From: HXMU1420-2 sp017643305 | Lineage (GTDB): Bacteria > Pseudomonadota > Alphaproteobacteria > Rhodobacterales > Rhodobacteraceae | DNA length: 64,000 nt | NCBI GenBank assembly: GCA_965217135.1 | Contig: OZ244249.1 | Span: 2,728,001-2,792,000 of the forward strand | Direction of reading: 5' to 3' | Shown here: positions 8,783 through 17,019 of the stretch, piece after piece | How positions within the stretch are numbered: position 1 is the stretch's first letter | Layout: every line of letters begins with the position of its first letter | Translations under genes and position numbers: made by a program | Notes under the pieces: model-generated | The model's database searches: none | What the model saw: only the letters and a program-made list of their open reading frames with translations | What the model was told of the DNA's origin: nothing

Positions 8783-9250
8783 CTAGTCGTTCAGTTCCCG
8801 CTCGTGCCAGTCGGCAAGGCTCATGTCGGGATATTCCTCAAACAACCGGTCCCCTGCGGCCACATCCGGCGCAGCCCATTTGGCGCGACAGCCGGTCATC
8901 ATGTGCCAATGCCGGGCGGCGACCGGCAGTTCGGTATCGATGGCCGAGGCGTGGGGATGAACCAGCTCGGGCCAGCGCGGATCCCACAACCACAGCTGCG
9001 ATCCGCAAGTACCGCAGAAACTGCGCTGCGCCTGGCTTTGTTTTCCGTCGATCATCGCGCTGTAGCTTCGGATGGCGTCGCTGCCCTGCACCTCCAACGT
9101 GGTGAAATCCGCGCCCAGATTGATGGCAAAGCCCCCAGCGCCTGCAGTTTTACGGCAGATGCTGCAATAACAGCGGTTGAACGGCAGGTAAGACGATGCC
9201 TCAACCGTAAAGGTGACCGCCTGGCAATGGCATGATCCCTGCAGCTTCAT
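8783..9250 (-). CDS. GFA/CENP-V domain zinc protein
   Basis: A 155-residue protein with the full zinc-binding pattern of the GFA (glutathione-dependent formaldehyde-activating) fold: CHC near residue 7, CYCSICRK near 27, and CGTCG near 79. Family members bind structural and catalytic zinc; some act on S-hydroxymethylglutathione, but most have no proven reaction. It lies 17 bases downstream of clpS on the same strand and may be read with it. The specific role is unknown. Confidence 0.85.
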   Translation of the reverse strand: MKLQGSCHCQAVTFTVEASSYLPFNRCYCSICRKTAGAGGFAINLGADFTTLEVQGSDAIRSYSAMIDGKQSQAQRSFCGTCGSQLWLWDPRWPELVHPHASAIDTELPVAARHWHMMTGCRAKWAAPDVAAGDRLFEEYPDMSLADWHERELND

Positions 9251-9267
9251 TTCCCTATGCGTCCCAC

Positions 9268-9573
9268 TTACTCCTCGCGTTCCGTCGTGAACGCCAGCGG
9301 ATAGCCATATTGGCGGCCATAATCCGTGGCGTCCTGGGCTTTCTGATCGGCGACCTCTTTGGTGTAGACCGCCACGACGCAGGATCCTTTCTGATGTGCG
9401 GTCAGCATCACACCGTTGGCCTGTGCTTCGGTCATACGGAACACAGCAGCCAGCACAGCAGTGACAAATTCCCGCGGCGTGTAGTCATCGTTGAGCAGGA
9501 TCACCTTCCATAGCTTCGGACGCTCGGGCTTGGTCCGGGTCTCGATCTTGGGGGTTGTGACGGTCTGGCTCAT
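9268..9573 (-). CDS. clpS: ATP-dependent Clp protease adaptor ClpS
   Basis: A 101-residue adaptor that delivers N-degron substrates to ClpAP in the cytoplasm. It has a disordered N-terminal tail, then WKVILLNDDYTPREFVTAVL with the conserved NDDYTP/EF substrate-binding residues, and HQKGSCVVAVYTKEVAD at the ClpA-contacting face. The frame extends upstream to 9747, but that part is antisense to tadA; the start is the ATG at 9573. clpA is not in the window. Confidence 0.95.
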   Translation of the reverse strand: MSQTVTTPKIETRTKPERPKLWKVILLNDDYTPREFVTAVLAAVFRMTEAQANGVMLTAHQKGSCVVAVYTKEVADQKAQDATDYGRQYGYPLAFTTEREE

Positions 9574-9583
9574 ACCGGGGAAC

Positions 9584-10045
9584 CTAGCACATTCCGTCCC
9601 GTTTTCCGGCAAAGAATTCGCGCAGCAGGGCTGCGGCGTCTTCCCCGGCGATACCATCATAAACTTCCGGCACGTGATGCGCTTGAGGATGGGAAAACAC
9701 CTGCGCACCATGGGCCACACCTCCGGATTTCGGGTCAGACGCACCATAGTACACCCGCGCGATCCGGGCCGCAGCGATCACGGCGGCGCACATGGCGCAG
9801 GGTTCCAATGTGACGTAAAGGTCATGGCCCGGCAGGCGCTCGGACCCGGACGCTTTGCACGCCGCCCGGATCGCAAGCATTTCGGCATGGGCGGACGGGT
9901 CCGACAATTCCCGCGTGCGGTTGCCTGCAGCGGCAACAACGGTGCCGTCGGGGGCCACAACCACTGCGCCCACCGGCACCTCGCCCCGTCCGGCAGCCGC
10001 GCGGGCTTCGTCAAGTGCCTGAAACATATGGGATTTGAACATCAT
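9584..10045 (-). CDS. tadA: tRNA-specific adenosine deaminase
   Basis: A 153-residue cytidine-deaminase-fold enzyme expected to convert A34 to inosine in tRNA-Arg(ACG). The zinc site is intact: HAE at residues 53-55 and PCAMC with Cys83 and Cys86. VPVGAVVV and the closing FFAGKR fit TadA. It lies 10 bases upstream of clpS on the same strand and is divergent from rluB with 61 bases between. General nucleobase deaminases look alike, so TadA is the likely but not proven member. Confidence 0.88.
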   Translation of the reverse strand: MMFKSHMFQALDEARAAAGRGEVPVGAVVVAPDGTVVAAAGNRTRELSDPSAHAEMLAIRAACKASGSERLPGHDLYVTLEPCAMCAAVIAAARIARVYYGASDPKSGGVAHGAQVFSHPQAHHVPEVYDGIAGEDAAALLREFFAGKRDGMC

Positions 10046-10106
10046 GCCCTACCCTGCACCGCAATCCACGCTTTCGCAAGCGGGCGCGATGGTCTAAGCC
10101 CCAGAC

Positions 10107-10883
10107 ATGAACGACAAAACTCCTCCCGGCGACCGTATTGCCAAAGTCCTGTCCCGCGCAGGCATCGCCTCCCGCCGTGAAGCGGAGCGGATGATCGAAG
10201 CCGGGCGGGTTACCGTGAACGGCAAGCAGATCGACAGCCCCGCGCTGAACGTGACCGACAAGGACAAAATCACTGTAGATGGCAAAGCGCTGGCCGAGCC
10301 GGAGCCGCCGCGCATGTGGCTTTATCACAAGCCTTCCGGGCGGGTGACAACGGCGAAGGATGAGCTGGGCAGACCCACCATATTTGACGATCTGCCACCC
10401 GAACTGCCCCGTGTGATGACCGTTGGGAGGCTGGACCTGAATTCCGAAGGTTTGCTGCTGCTGACCAATGACGGCGCGGTGAAACGACAGTTGGAACTGC
10501 CATCGACCGGCTGGCTGCGGAAGTATCGTGTGCGTTTCAAAGGCCGCCCACAGGACGGCGACTTCGACCCGCTGCGCAAGGGCATCACGCTGGATGGCGA
10601 ACGTTTCCAGGGCATGCAGGTGACGCTGGACCGCCAGCAGGGTGCCAATGCCTGGGCCACCGTAGGCCTGCGCGAAGGCAAGAACCGCGAAATCCGCCGT
10701 GCAATGGAAAGCCTGGGTTTTCCGGTAAACCGGCTGATCCGGGTGTCGTACGGCCCCTTCCAATTGGGGAACCTGAAGCCGGGCGCGGTGGAAGAATTGC
10801 GCCGCCGGGTGGTGCGGGACCAGCTGGGACTGGACGGGCCGGAAAAAAAATCCGCAAAAAAGGCGGTTCGCCGCCGGTCCTGA
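10107..10883 (+). CDS. rluB: 23S rRNA pseudouridine synthase, RsuA/RluB family
   Basis: A 258-residue enzyme. An N-terminal S4 RNA-binding domain (KVLSRAGIASRREAERMI, residues about 13-60) precedes the catalytic domain with GRLDLNSEGLLLLTNDG, which carries the nucleophilic Asp. EGKNREIRRAMESLG and LIRVSYGPFQLG are further RluB-type signatures. It should modify helix 80 region U2605 of 23S rRNA. The C-terminus is a Lys/Arg-rich tail (EKKSAKKAVRRRS), a common RNA-contacting extension. Assignment to RluB rather than RsuA rests on length and motif order. Confidence 0.88.
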   Translation: MNDKTPPGDRIAKVLSRAGIASRREAERMIEAGRVTVNGKQIDSPALNVTDKDKITVDGKALAEPEPPRMWLYHKPSGRVTTAKDELGRPTIFDDLPPELPRVMTVGRLDLNSEGLLLLTNDGAVKRQLELPSTGWLRKYRVRFKGRPQDGDFDPLRKGITLDGERFQGMQVTLDRQQGANAWATVGLREGKNREIRRAMESLGFPVNRLIRVSYGPFQLGNLKPGAVEELRRRVVRDQLGLDGPEKKSAKKAVRRRS

Positions 10884-10907
10884 CGTGGGCCTGCCACAGT
10901 TCCCCCT

Positions 10908-10929
10908 AGCGCAAAAACGGGTTTTCGCT
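10908..10929 (+). terminator. probable terminator after rluB
   Basis: AGCG-C-AAAA (10908-10916) can pair with TTTTCGCT (10922-10929), with one bulged C and a small loop. It sits 25 bases after the rluB stop and before the next transcription unit. A run TTTTGC follows at 10934. The strength is uncertain because of the bulge. Confidence 0.4.
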
Positions 10930-10967
10930 TACCTTTTGCTGTTCAGAATTCGCCTTGGGGGCCGTGC

Positions 10968-11060
10968 ATGTCTGGAAATGGTATTCAGAATATCGCCTAC
11001 GCGGCGTTGATCGTCGTGATGTTCGGCGTTTGCTCCGGCTGGCTCGGAGGTCTGTGGTAG
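10968..11060 (+). CDS. 30-residue single-span membrane peptide
   Basis: ATG at 10968 opens a 30-codon frame ending TAG 11058-11060. A GGGGG run 4 to 8 bases upstream serves as ribosome site. The peptide is a single hydrophobic helix (IAYAALIVVMFGVCSGWLGGLW) with a polar six-residue N-terminus and one Cys. It stops one base before the ATG of the XpaC-family gene, so it leads that operon and its translation probably feeds into it. No homologue is recognised. Good ribosome site, clean helix and tight spacing argue for a real gene. Confidence 0.6.
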   Translation: MSGNGIQNIAYAALIVVMFGVCSGWLGGLW

Positions 11061-11061
11061 C

Positions 11062-11970
11062 ATGGCCCAACGGTATGGTGGCAAATTCAGCCCCGACGGC
11101 AGCAACAGCGAAGCCGACGCCGCATCAGAACGCGGCCAGTATGATGGCGCGCGCAAGGATGCGGCCGGGATGCGCGCAAATGTGCTGTTTGTCCCAGCGA
11201 TCCCGCTGGTCTTTACCTCGCTGAACGACGGTGCGGTTGGCCTGACACTGGCCATAGTCGCCGCCGCTATCCTGACACTGGCGGCCTGGTTGACACGCGA
11301 AGGGTTGCGGGCCGAAGCCGAATACAATGCGCGCAAGGTCGCCCGCCGCCCCGCTCTGCCCCGCAAGATGGTGGGCAGCGTTTTGACCGGCATCGGCATT
11401 GCCGTGGCCGCCTATAAAACCGGGCTGGCGGATGGTGAGGCGGGATCGTTGCTGGCCGGGTTGCTGTTTGGTGCGGTGGCAACCGTGCTGCATGGGGTGG
11501 CCTTTGGACTCGACCCTTTGCAAAACAAGGGTATGGAGGGCGTCGACACCCACCAGCAGGACCGCGTGGCCCGGGTGGTGAACGAAGCCGAAAAATCCCT
11601 GCGGGAGATGTCGGACACGATCCTGCGCGCGGGCGACCGGCAGATGGAAGCGCGGGTTGAACGGTTCCAGACCACCGCGCGCGAACTTTTCCGCACGGTC
11701 GAAGAAGACCCCCGCGACCTGAGCAGTGCGCGCAAATACATGACCGTCTACCTGACCGGCGCCCGTGACGCGACGGTCAAGTTTGCCGATGTCTATGGCC
11801 GCACTCGCGACGCCCAGGCACGCGCCGACTACAGCGAATTGCTGGACGATCTGGAGCAGAATTTCGCCGCGCGCACCAAGAAAATGCTGCTGGATGACCG
11901 CAGCGATTTGACCGTTGAAATCGAAGTGCTCCGCGACCGTTTGCGCCAGGAAGGCGTCCGGCTGGAGTAA
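11062..11970 (+). CDS. XpaC family (5-bromo-4-chloroindolyl phosphate hydrolysis) protein
   Basis: A 302-residue protein. A polar N-terminal 40 residues is followed by paired hydrophobic helices (about 45-75 and 95-145), then a long charged helical part (160-300) with MTVYLTGARDATVKFADVY, the conserved XpaC block. The family is named for a Bacillus protein once linked to indolyl-phosphate hydrolysis; no catalytic motif is evident and the true role is open. XpaC and TelA proteins are often neighbours, as here (TelA-type gene 30 bases downstream). This suggests one complex at the inner membrane. Confidence 0.82.
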   Translation: MAQRYGGKFSPDGSNSEADAASERGQYDGARKDAAGMRANVLFVPAIPLVFTSLNDGAVGLTLAIVAAAILTLAAWLTREGLRAEAEYNARKVARRPALPRKMVGSVLTGIGIAVAAYKTGLADGEAGSLLAGLLFGAVATVLHGVAFGLDPLQNKGMEGVDTHQQDRVARVVNEAEKSLREMSDTILRAGDRQMEARVERFQTTARELFRTVEEDPRDLSSARKYMTVYLTGARDATVKFADVYGRTRDAQARADYSELLDDLEQNFAARTKKMLLDDRSDLTVEIEVLRDRLRQEGVRLE

Positions 11971-12000
11971 CCCCAGACTATTTCGAGAGGAAAGAGTTCC

Positions 12001-13197
12001 ATGTCCGAAACCGTACGTGAAAAAGCTGCCGCCGCGCTGGCCGAGGTCGAAGCCGTCAGCGCCGTCGTTCTGGCCGATCCCACTGCTGATATCGTGCCAC
12101 TGGGCGATGCCGACGACGCCTCCAGCGCTGAAATCCAGAAACGCATGGATGAACTGGACATGGGCGACACCGGATCGATCGTGCGGTTCGGCTCTGCCGC
12201 TCAGGCCGAATTGCAACAAATCAGTCAGGCGATGCTGCAGGACGTGAAAAACAAGGATGTCGGCCCGGCGGGTAATTCGCTGCGCGATATCGTGTCCACC
12301 ATCCGGGGCTTTTCGGTTGACGAACTTGACCCCAACCGCAAACGCAGCTGGTGGGAACGGCTGTTTGGCGGCGCGGGCAAGGCGGCGTCGGACTTCATTG
12401 CCAAATACGAAGATGTGCAGGATCAGATCGACAAGATCACTGATGACCTGCTGGGCCACGAACATGTGCTGCTGAAAGACATCAAGTCACTTGACCTGCT
12501 CTACGACAAAACGCTGAATTTCTACGACGAACTCGCGCTCTATATCGCGGCGGGTGAAGAGAAACTGAACGAGCTTGACACCACCGCCATCCCCGCGAAG
12601 GAGGCCCAGGTGCAAGCCGCCCCGGAAGGCGAACAGGTGATGGCCGCGCAGGAGCTGCGCGACCTGCGTGCCGCCCGCGACGATCTGGAACGCCGGGTGC
12701 ACGACCTCAAACTGACCCGTCAGGTAACCATGCAGTCCCTGCCGTCGATCCGGCTGGTACAGGAAAACGACAAATCGCTGGTGACCAAGATAAACTCGAC
12801 TTTGGTCAACACCGTGCCGCTCTGGGAGACCCAGCTGGCCCAGGCGCTGACAATTCAACGGTCGTCCGAGGCTGCTGCCGCCGTGCGCGACGCCAATGAT
12901 TTGACCAATGAATTGCTGACCGCCAACGCGGCCAACCTACGCCAGTCAAACAAGGCGATCCGCGAAGAGATGGAGCGCGGCGTGTTTGACATCGAAGCGG
13001 TGAAACAGGCCAATGCCGACCTGATCGGCACCATTCAGGAAAGCCTGCAGATCGCTGACGAAGGCAAGGGCAAGCGCGCCGCGGCCGAGGCCGAACTGAT
13101 CAAGATGGAGGCCGAACTGCGCGATACGCTGGCCGCGGCCAAGGCTAAGCAGACCGGTCTGGGCGACACCGCCGGTGGCGCGGTACCGGGGGCGTAA
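12001..13197 (+). CDS. toxic anion resistance protein, TelA/KlaA family
   Basis: A 398-residue, almost wholly helical and coiled-coil protein. Recognised TelA features are WWERLFGG near residue 117, the YEDVQDQIDKITDDLLGHEHVLLKDI block, and the C-terminal SLPSIRLVQENDKSLVTKINSTLVNTVPLWETQLAQAL. TelA (KlaA) was defined by plasmid tellurite resistance; chromosomal copies are thought to act in envelope or metal stress. An acidic N-terminal tail of about 40 residues precedes the domain. AGAGGAAAG before the ATG is a clear ribosome site. It is the core of the 10968-17010 cluster. Confidence 0.88.
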   Translation: MSETVREKAAAALAEVEAVSAVVLADPTADIVPLGDADDASSAEIQKRMDELDMGDTGSIVRFGSAAQAELQQISQAMLQDVKNKDVGPAGNSLRDIVSTIRGFSVDELDPNRKRSWWERLFGGAGKAASDFIAKYEDVQDQIDKITDDLLGHEHVLLKDIKSLDLLYDKTLNFYDELALYIAAGEEKLNELDTTAIPAKEAQVQAAPEGEQVMAAQELRDLRAARDDLERRVHDLKLTRQVTMQSLPSIRLVQENDKSLVTKINSTLVNTVPLWETQLAQALTIQRSSEAAAAVRDANDLTNELLTANAANLRQSNKAIREEMERGVFDIEAVKQANADLIGTIQESLQIADEGKGKRAAAEAELIKMEAELRDTLAAAKAKQTGLGDTAGGAVPGA

Positions 13198-13213
13198 GGC
13201 GGAGGCGTCATCC

Positions 13214-14125
13214 ATGCGGTTTCGGGGAGTGGCTGCGGTGTCTGCGGCCCTTTTTCTGGCGGCGTGCGATACCACCTCGCCAGACCGGACACCCATTGCG
13301 CTTGCGCGGCCAGACACCGTACAAACCCCGTCTGCAGCAAGCCAGGCACTGGCGCGGTATTATCTGGCCATGCAAAACGATCTGCTGTCGCGCGGACTGA
13401 TGCGCGTCGATGGCGGGGGGCCGGACACGCCCTTCACCGCCGATGATCTGGTCCGCAACTTTGCCAAGATCGCGTTTTATGACGAATATGTCGGTCCGCG
13501 CACCGGAGCGCCCGGTCGTCTGGCGCGGTGGGGCGGGCCCGTGCGCGTCACGGCGGAGTTTGGCCCGGCCGTCCCGGCCGAGACCGTCATGAAGGACCGC
13601 AAGATTATCCAGGATTACGCCCGCCGTCTGGGCCGGGTCACAGGGCACCCGGTAGTGCCTGCAAATACAAACGGAAATTTCACCGTCTTTGTGGCGGGCG
13701 AAGATGACAAAGCGTGGCTCGACGCCCGGCTGCGGCAGCTGATCCCCGGCATCAACGCCGAACAGATCGGCCTGTTCACCAATGTGCCGCGGTCCATTTA
13801 CTGCCTTGTCGTGGCCTTTTCCGGCGACGGTACCCCGGATACCTACACCCGTGCCGTGGCGCTTGTGCGCGCCGAACATCCTGACCTAGTGCGCCGCGCC
13901 TGCGTGCACGAGGAAGTGGCCCAGGGTCTGGGCCTGCCCAATGACAGCCCGCAGGCGCGCCCGTCGATCTTCAACGATGACGACGAATTCGCGCTGCTGA
14001 CCACCCATGACGAATTGCTGCTGCGCATGCTCTACGACCCGCGCCTGAAGCCTGGCATGACCGAAGCACAGGCCGCCCCTGTCACACGCATCCTTGCGCG
14101 GGAGTACATGAGGCTGTCATTATGA
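13214..14125 (+). CDS. DUF2927 lipoprotein
   Basis: A 303-residue protein. The start is the ATG at 13214, preceded by GGAGG at 13201-13205; the frame is open further upstream but that part overlaps the TelA gene. A signal peptide ends in the lipobox LAAC (near Cys18). The body carries the DUF2927 pattern, including the zinc-metallopeptidase-like stretch CVHEEVAQGLGLPNDSP and DDEFALLTTHDELLLRMLYDPRL. HEExxQ resembles HExxH-type proteases with a changed third position, but no activity is established. It is placed between TelA and SPFH genes in one transcript. Confidence 0.8.
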   Translation: MRFRGVAAVSAALFLAACDTTSPDRTPIALARPDTVQTPSAASQALARYYLAMQNDLLSRGLMRVDGGGPDTPFTADDLVRNFAKIAFYDEYVGPRTGAPGRLARWGGPVRVTAEFGPAVPAETVMKDRKIIQDYARRLGRVTGHPVVPANTNGNFTVFVAGEDDKAWLDARLRQLIPGINAEQIGLFTNVPRSIYCLVVAFSGDGTPDTYTRAVALVRAEHPDLVRRACVHEEVAQGLGLPNDSPQARPSIFNDDDEFALLTTHDELLLRMLYDPRLKPGMTEAQAAPVTRILAREYMRLSL

Positions 14126-14176
14126 CCCCAAACAGACACGACCCGGGCCGACCCGTTTTTTGAAAGAGGACCACAC

Positions 14177-15325
14177 ATGGGCATTTTCGATTTCCTGACC
14201 GGTGAATTCATTGACGTCATCCACTGGGTCGACGACACCCGCGACACCATCGTCTGGCGGTTCGAACGCGAGGGGCACGAGATCAAATACGGCGCCAAGC
14301 TGACCGTGCGCGAAGGTCAGGCCGCCGTTTTCGTACACGAAGGCCAGCTGGCCGATGTGTTTACACCCGGTCTCTACATGCTGGAGACCAACAACATGCC
14401 GATCATGACGACGCTGCAGCATTGGGACCACGGGTTCAAAAGCCCGTTCAAGTCCGAAATCTATTTCGTCAACACGACCCGGTTCAACGACCTGAAATGG
14501 GGCACCAAGAACCCGATCATCTGCCGCGATCCCGAATTTGGTCCGGTGCGTCTGCGCGCGTTTGGCACCTATTCCATGCGCGTGGTGGATCCGGCGCGTT
14601 TCATGCAGGAGATTGTGGGCACCGACGGCGAATTCACCACGGATGAAATCAGCTTCCAGGTCCGCAACATCATCGTGCAGGAATTTTCCCGCGTCGTTGC
14701 AGGCTCCGGCATACCCGTGCTCGATATGGCTGCCAACACCGGCGATCTGGGCAAGCTCGTGGCGCAGGAAATCAACCCGGTGATCCAGAGCTATGGCATC
14801 GCGTTACCGGAATTGTATATTGAAAACATCTCTCTTCCGCCCGCCGTTGAAGCGGCAATGGACAAGCGTACCTCGATGGGTCTGGTCGGCGACCTAAACG
14901 CGTTCAGTCAATATGCGGCTGCCGAAGCGATGACCAAAGCTGCTGAAAACCCCGCCGGCGGCGGCATGGCCGCAGGGCTTGGCGCTGGTATGGGCATGGC
15001 AATGGCGCAGGGCATGAACCGCGGGCCATGGGGTGCAATGGGGGGCGCGATGGGCGGCACGGCACCGCAAGCACAGGCCGCGCCCGCTGCCGCCCCGGTC
15101 CCACCGCCCCCGCCAGTCGAAAATGTCTGGCACATCGCAGAAGGCGGCGAAACCAAGGGCCCGTTTTCCAAAGCCAGTTTGGGCCGCATGGCCACCGAAG
15201 GCGGCCTGACCCGCGAAACCTATGTCTGGACCGCTGGTCAGGACGGCTGGATGAAAGCCGGCGACGTGGCCGAACTGGCGCAGCTGTTCACCGTTCTGCC
15301 ACCGCCCCCACCGCCAGGGATCTGA
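14177..15325 (+). CDS. SPFH-domain protein with C-terminal GYF_2 domain
   Basis: A 382-residue protein. The N-terminal 260 residues form an SPFH/Band-7-like domain of the 'virion core protein' YdjI type (VWRFEREGHEIKYGAKLTVREGQAAVFVHEGQ). A Gly/Met-rich then Ala/Pro linker (about 255-315) leads to a GYF_2 module (VWHIAEGGETKGPFSKASLGRMATEG...TYVWTAGQDGWMKAGDV), a binder of Pro-rich peptides. The end is a poly-Pro tail that could itself be a GYF ligand. SPFH proteins make membrane scaffolds. AAAGAGGA precedes the ATG. The partner is probably encoded in the cluster. Confidence 0.87.
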   Translation: MGIFDFLTGEFIDVIHWVDDTRDTIVWRFEREGHEIKYGAKLTVREGQAAVFVHEGQLADVFTPGLYMLETNNMPIMTTLQHWDHGFKSPFKSEIYFVNTTRFNDLKWGTKNPIICRDPEFGPVRLRAFGTYSMRVVDPARFMQEIVGTDGEFTTDEISFQVRNIIVQEFSRVVAGSGIPVLDMAANTGDLGKLVAQEINPVIQSYGIALPELYIENISLPPAVEAAMDKRTSMGLVGDLNAFSQYAAAEAMTKAAENPAGGGMAAGLGAGMGMAMAQGMNRGPWGAMGGAMGGTAPQAQAAPAAAPVPPPPPVENVWHIAEGGETKGPFSKASLGRMATEGGLTRETYVWTAGQDGWMKAGDVAELAQLFTVLPPPPPPGI

Positions 15326-15378
15326 CCGAGGGATCCCTTTAGCGGTCGCCGGATTGTTTGTGAACCCAATTTGAATGG

Positions 15379-15876
15379 ATGAGACCTTTGAAGTCCCGAA
15401 CCGGTAATTCCTCGGTCCAGATTGCCCTGCATAGGTCACTCACCTTCTTAGTATTTGCCACACGGTTCACGCGTGAAGGCATGGGCCGCGCCTTGAATAA
15501 TCGTCTGGATGGCGGCGGGTCGGGGTGCGATGTGACCCAGATCCACATGTGGCTGGGATTGGAACCCTTTATGCGGATCGCTGTGCCGGTTCTGGTCCCT
15601 GTCACCTTGTGCGGGCCTGCCCCGGCCAAAGGCAACGCCCCCATGCTGGCGACTGCGGCCCATTGGAGGCATCGGTTGCTCAATGTTTTGATGGTGGTGA
15701 CCCCGCTGTTGGGTGGTCTGGTTTGGTTCGGTGGTTTCAGGACCGTCGGCGAACTGCACGAAATCGTAGGGTCTGCGCTGTTCTTCGTTGCACTGGCCTA
15801 TGCTGTTGTCGCCCTGTGGCACCAATATGTGAAACAAGACGGCACACTCACCCGCATGCTCATCCCCGGAGGTTGA
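15379..15876 (+). CDS. cytochrome b561-type membrane protein, divergent
   Basis: A 165-residue protein. The C-terminal half clearly matches the b561 family: AAHWRHRLLNVLMVVTPLLGG and LHEIVGSALFFVALAYAVVALWHQYVKQDGTLTRML. Candidate haem ligands are present in the four expected places (ALHRS, QIHMWLGL, AHW and LHEIVG). The first helix is short and interrupted by a polar, Arg-rich stretch (residues 20-50), so the N-terminal half is degraded or remodelled. The start codon has no strong ribosome site. It would move electrons in the inner membrane if functional. Confidence 0.6.
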   Translation: MRPLKSRTGNSSVQIALHRSLTFLVFATRFTREGMGRALNNRLDGGGSGCDVTQIHMWLGLEPFMRIAVPVLVPVTLCGPAPAKGNAPMLATAAHWRHRLLNVLMVVTPLLGGLVWFGGFRTVGELHEIVGSALFFVALAYAVVALWHQYVKQDGTLTRMLIPGG

Positions 15877-15879
15877 TCC

Positions 15880-17010
15880 ATGTCCATGCCCCCTGCACCA
15901 CCCGGCGCGGCCACTGAGAGCAAACATCAATCCGAACACCGCTTTCCGTGCGAAAACTGCGGCGCGGATTACAGATTCAACCCCGATAACGGTACCCTGA
16001 CCTGCGACCATTGCGGGCATTCCGAACAGATCGGGTCCGGCCCCTGGGAAGGCGCGCAGTTGAAAGAGCTGGATTTCGATGCCGCCATGGCGCAGGACCT
16101 GCCGGAAAGCGAGATCGAAGAAATCCGCGTTCTGAACTGCCCCAACTGCGCCGCGCAGGTAGAGTTTGATCCCGACACGCATGCCAAGGAATGCCCGTTC
16201 TGCGCCACGCCGGTGGTGACGGATACAGGCACGCATCGTCATATCAAACCACGCGGGCTGCTGCCCTTTGTGGTGGATGAACGCGCCGCGCACAAGGCGA
16301 TGTCGGATTGGCTGGGCCGCTTGTGGTTCGCACCCAATGGTCTGAAAGAATACGCACGCAAAGGGCGCAAGATGGAAGGCATCTATGTGCCCTACTGGAC
16401 CTACGATGCCGATACCAAGTCGCGTTACCGGGGCGAACGCGGCACCGTCTATTACGAAACGCGAACTGTGACCCGTGATGGCAAACAGGTGCAGGAACAG
16501 GTGCAAAAGGTGCGCTGGTCACCGACATCCGGCCGCGTCGCCCGGTTTTTCGACGATGTTCTGGTGCTGGCCTCCAAAAGCCTTCCGAAATCCTACACCG
16601 ACGCGCTGGAGCCCTGGGATCTGGCCGAGCTGGTGCCGTATCAGCCCAACTATCTGGCCGGATTCAGGGCCGAAGGCTACACGGTGGAGCTGGGTGACGG
16701 GTATAAAGAGGCACGGGCTCATATGGCACGGGTGCTCGAACGCGACGTGCTGTTCGACATCGGCGGCGACCGCCAGCGCATCCACAAGATCGACACCGAT
16801 GTCAGTGACGTGACATTCAAGCATATTCTGCTGCCCGTCTGGCTGGCCGCTTACAAGTTCCGCGGCAAAACCTATCGCTTTGTCGTCAATGGCCGCAGCG
16901 GACGGGTGCAGGGCGAACGGCCATGGTCGGCGATGAAGATCCTTATCGCCGTAACCATTGGCCTGCTGGTGGCAGCTGGTATCGGCTACGTTCTGGCCAC
17001 GTCGCAGTAA
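15880..17010 (+). CDS. zinc-ribbon membrane protein, TFIIB-type zinc finger
   Basis: A 376-residue protein that begins with two zinc ribbons: CENCGADYRF...CDHCG (about 24-46) and CPNCAAQVEF...CPFC (about 87-107). A mixed alpha/beta middle (VPYWTYDADTKSRYRGERG; LPVWLAAYKFRGKTYRFVVNGRSGRVQGERPWS) follows, and it ends in one membrane helix (KILIAVTIGLLVAAGIGYVLA). Similar proteins are annotated 'primosomal protein N'-like' or 'TFIIB zinc-binding', without known function. It starts 3 bases after the b561-type gene. Association with an SPFH gene is recurrent in bacteria, so the two may act together. Confidence 0.82.
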   Translation: MSMPPAPPGAATESKHQSEHRFPCENCGADYRFNPDNGTLTCDHCGHSEQIGSGPWEGAQLKELDFDAAMAQDLPESEIEEIRVLNCPNCAAQVEFDPDTHAKECPFCATPVVTDTGTHRHIKPRGLLPFVVDERAAHKAMSDWLGRLWFAPNGLKEYARKGRKMEGIYVPYWTYDADTKSRYRGERGTVYYETRTVTRDGKQVQEQVQKVRWSPTSGRVARFFDDVLVLASKSLPKSYTDALEPWDLAELVPYQPNYLAGFRAEGYTVELGDGYKEARAHMARVLERDVLFDIGGDRQRIHKIDTDVSDVTFKHILLPVWLAAYKFRGKTYRFVVNGRSGRVQGERPWSAMKILIAVTIGLLVAAGIGYVLATSQ

Positions 17011-17019
17011 CGCGCGGGC

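Noticed and set aside
11125..12465. 446-codon minus-strand frame across the XpaC/TelA genes
   Set aside because: It runs antisense across two genes with clear families and is His/Gln/Gly-rich shadow.
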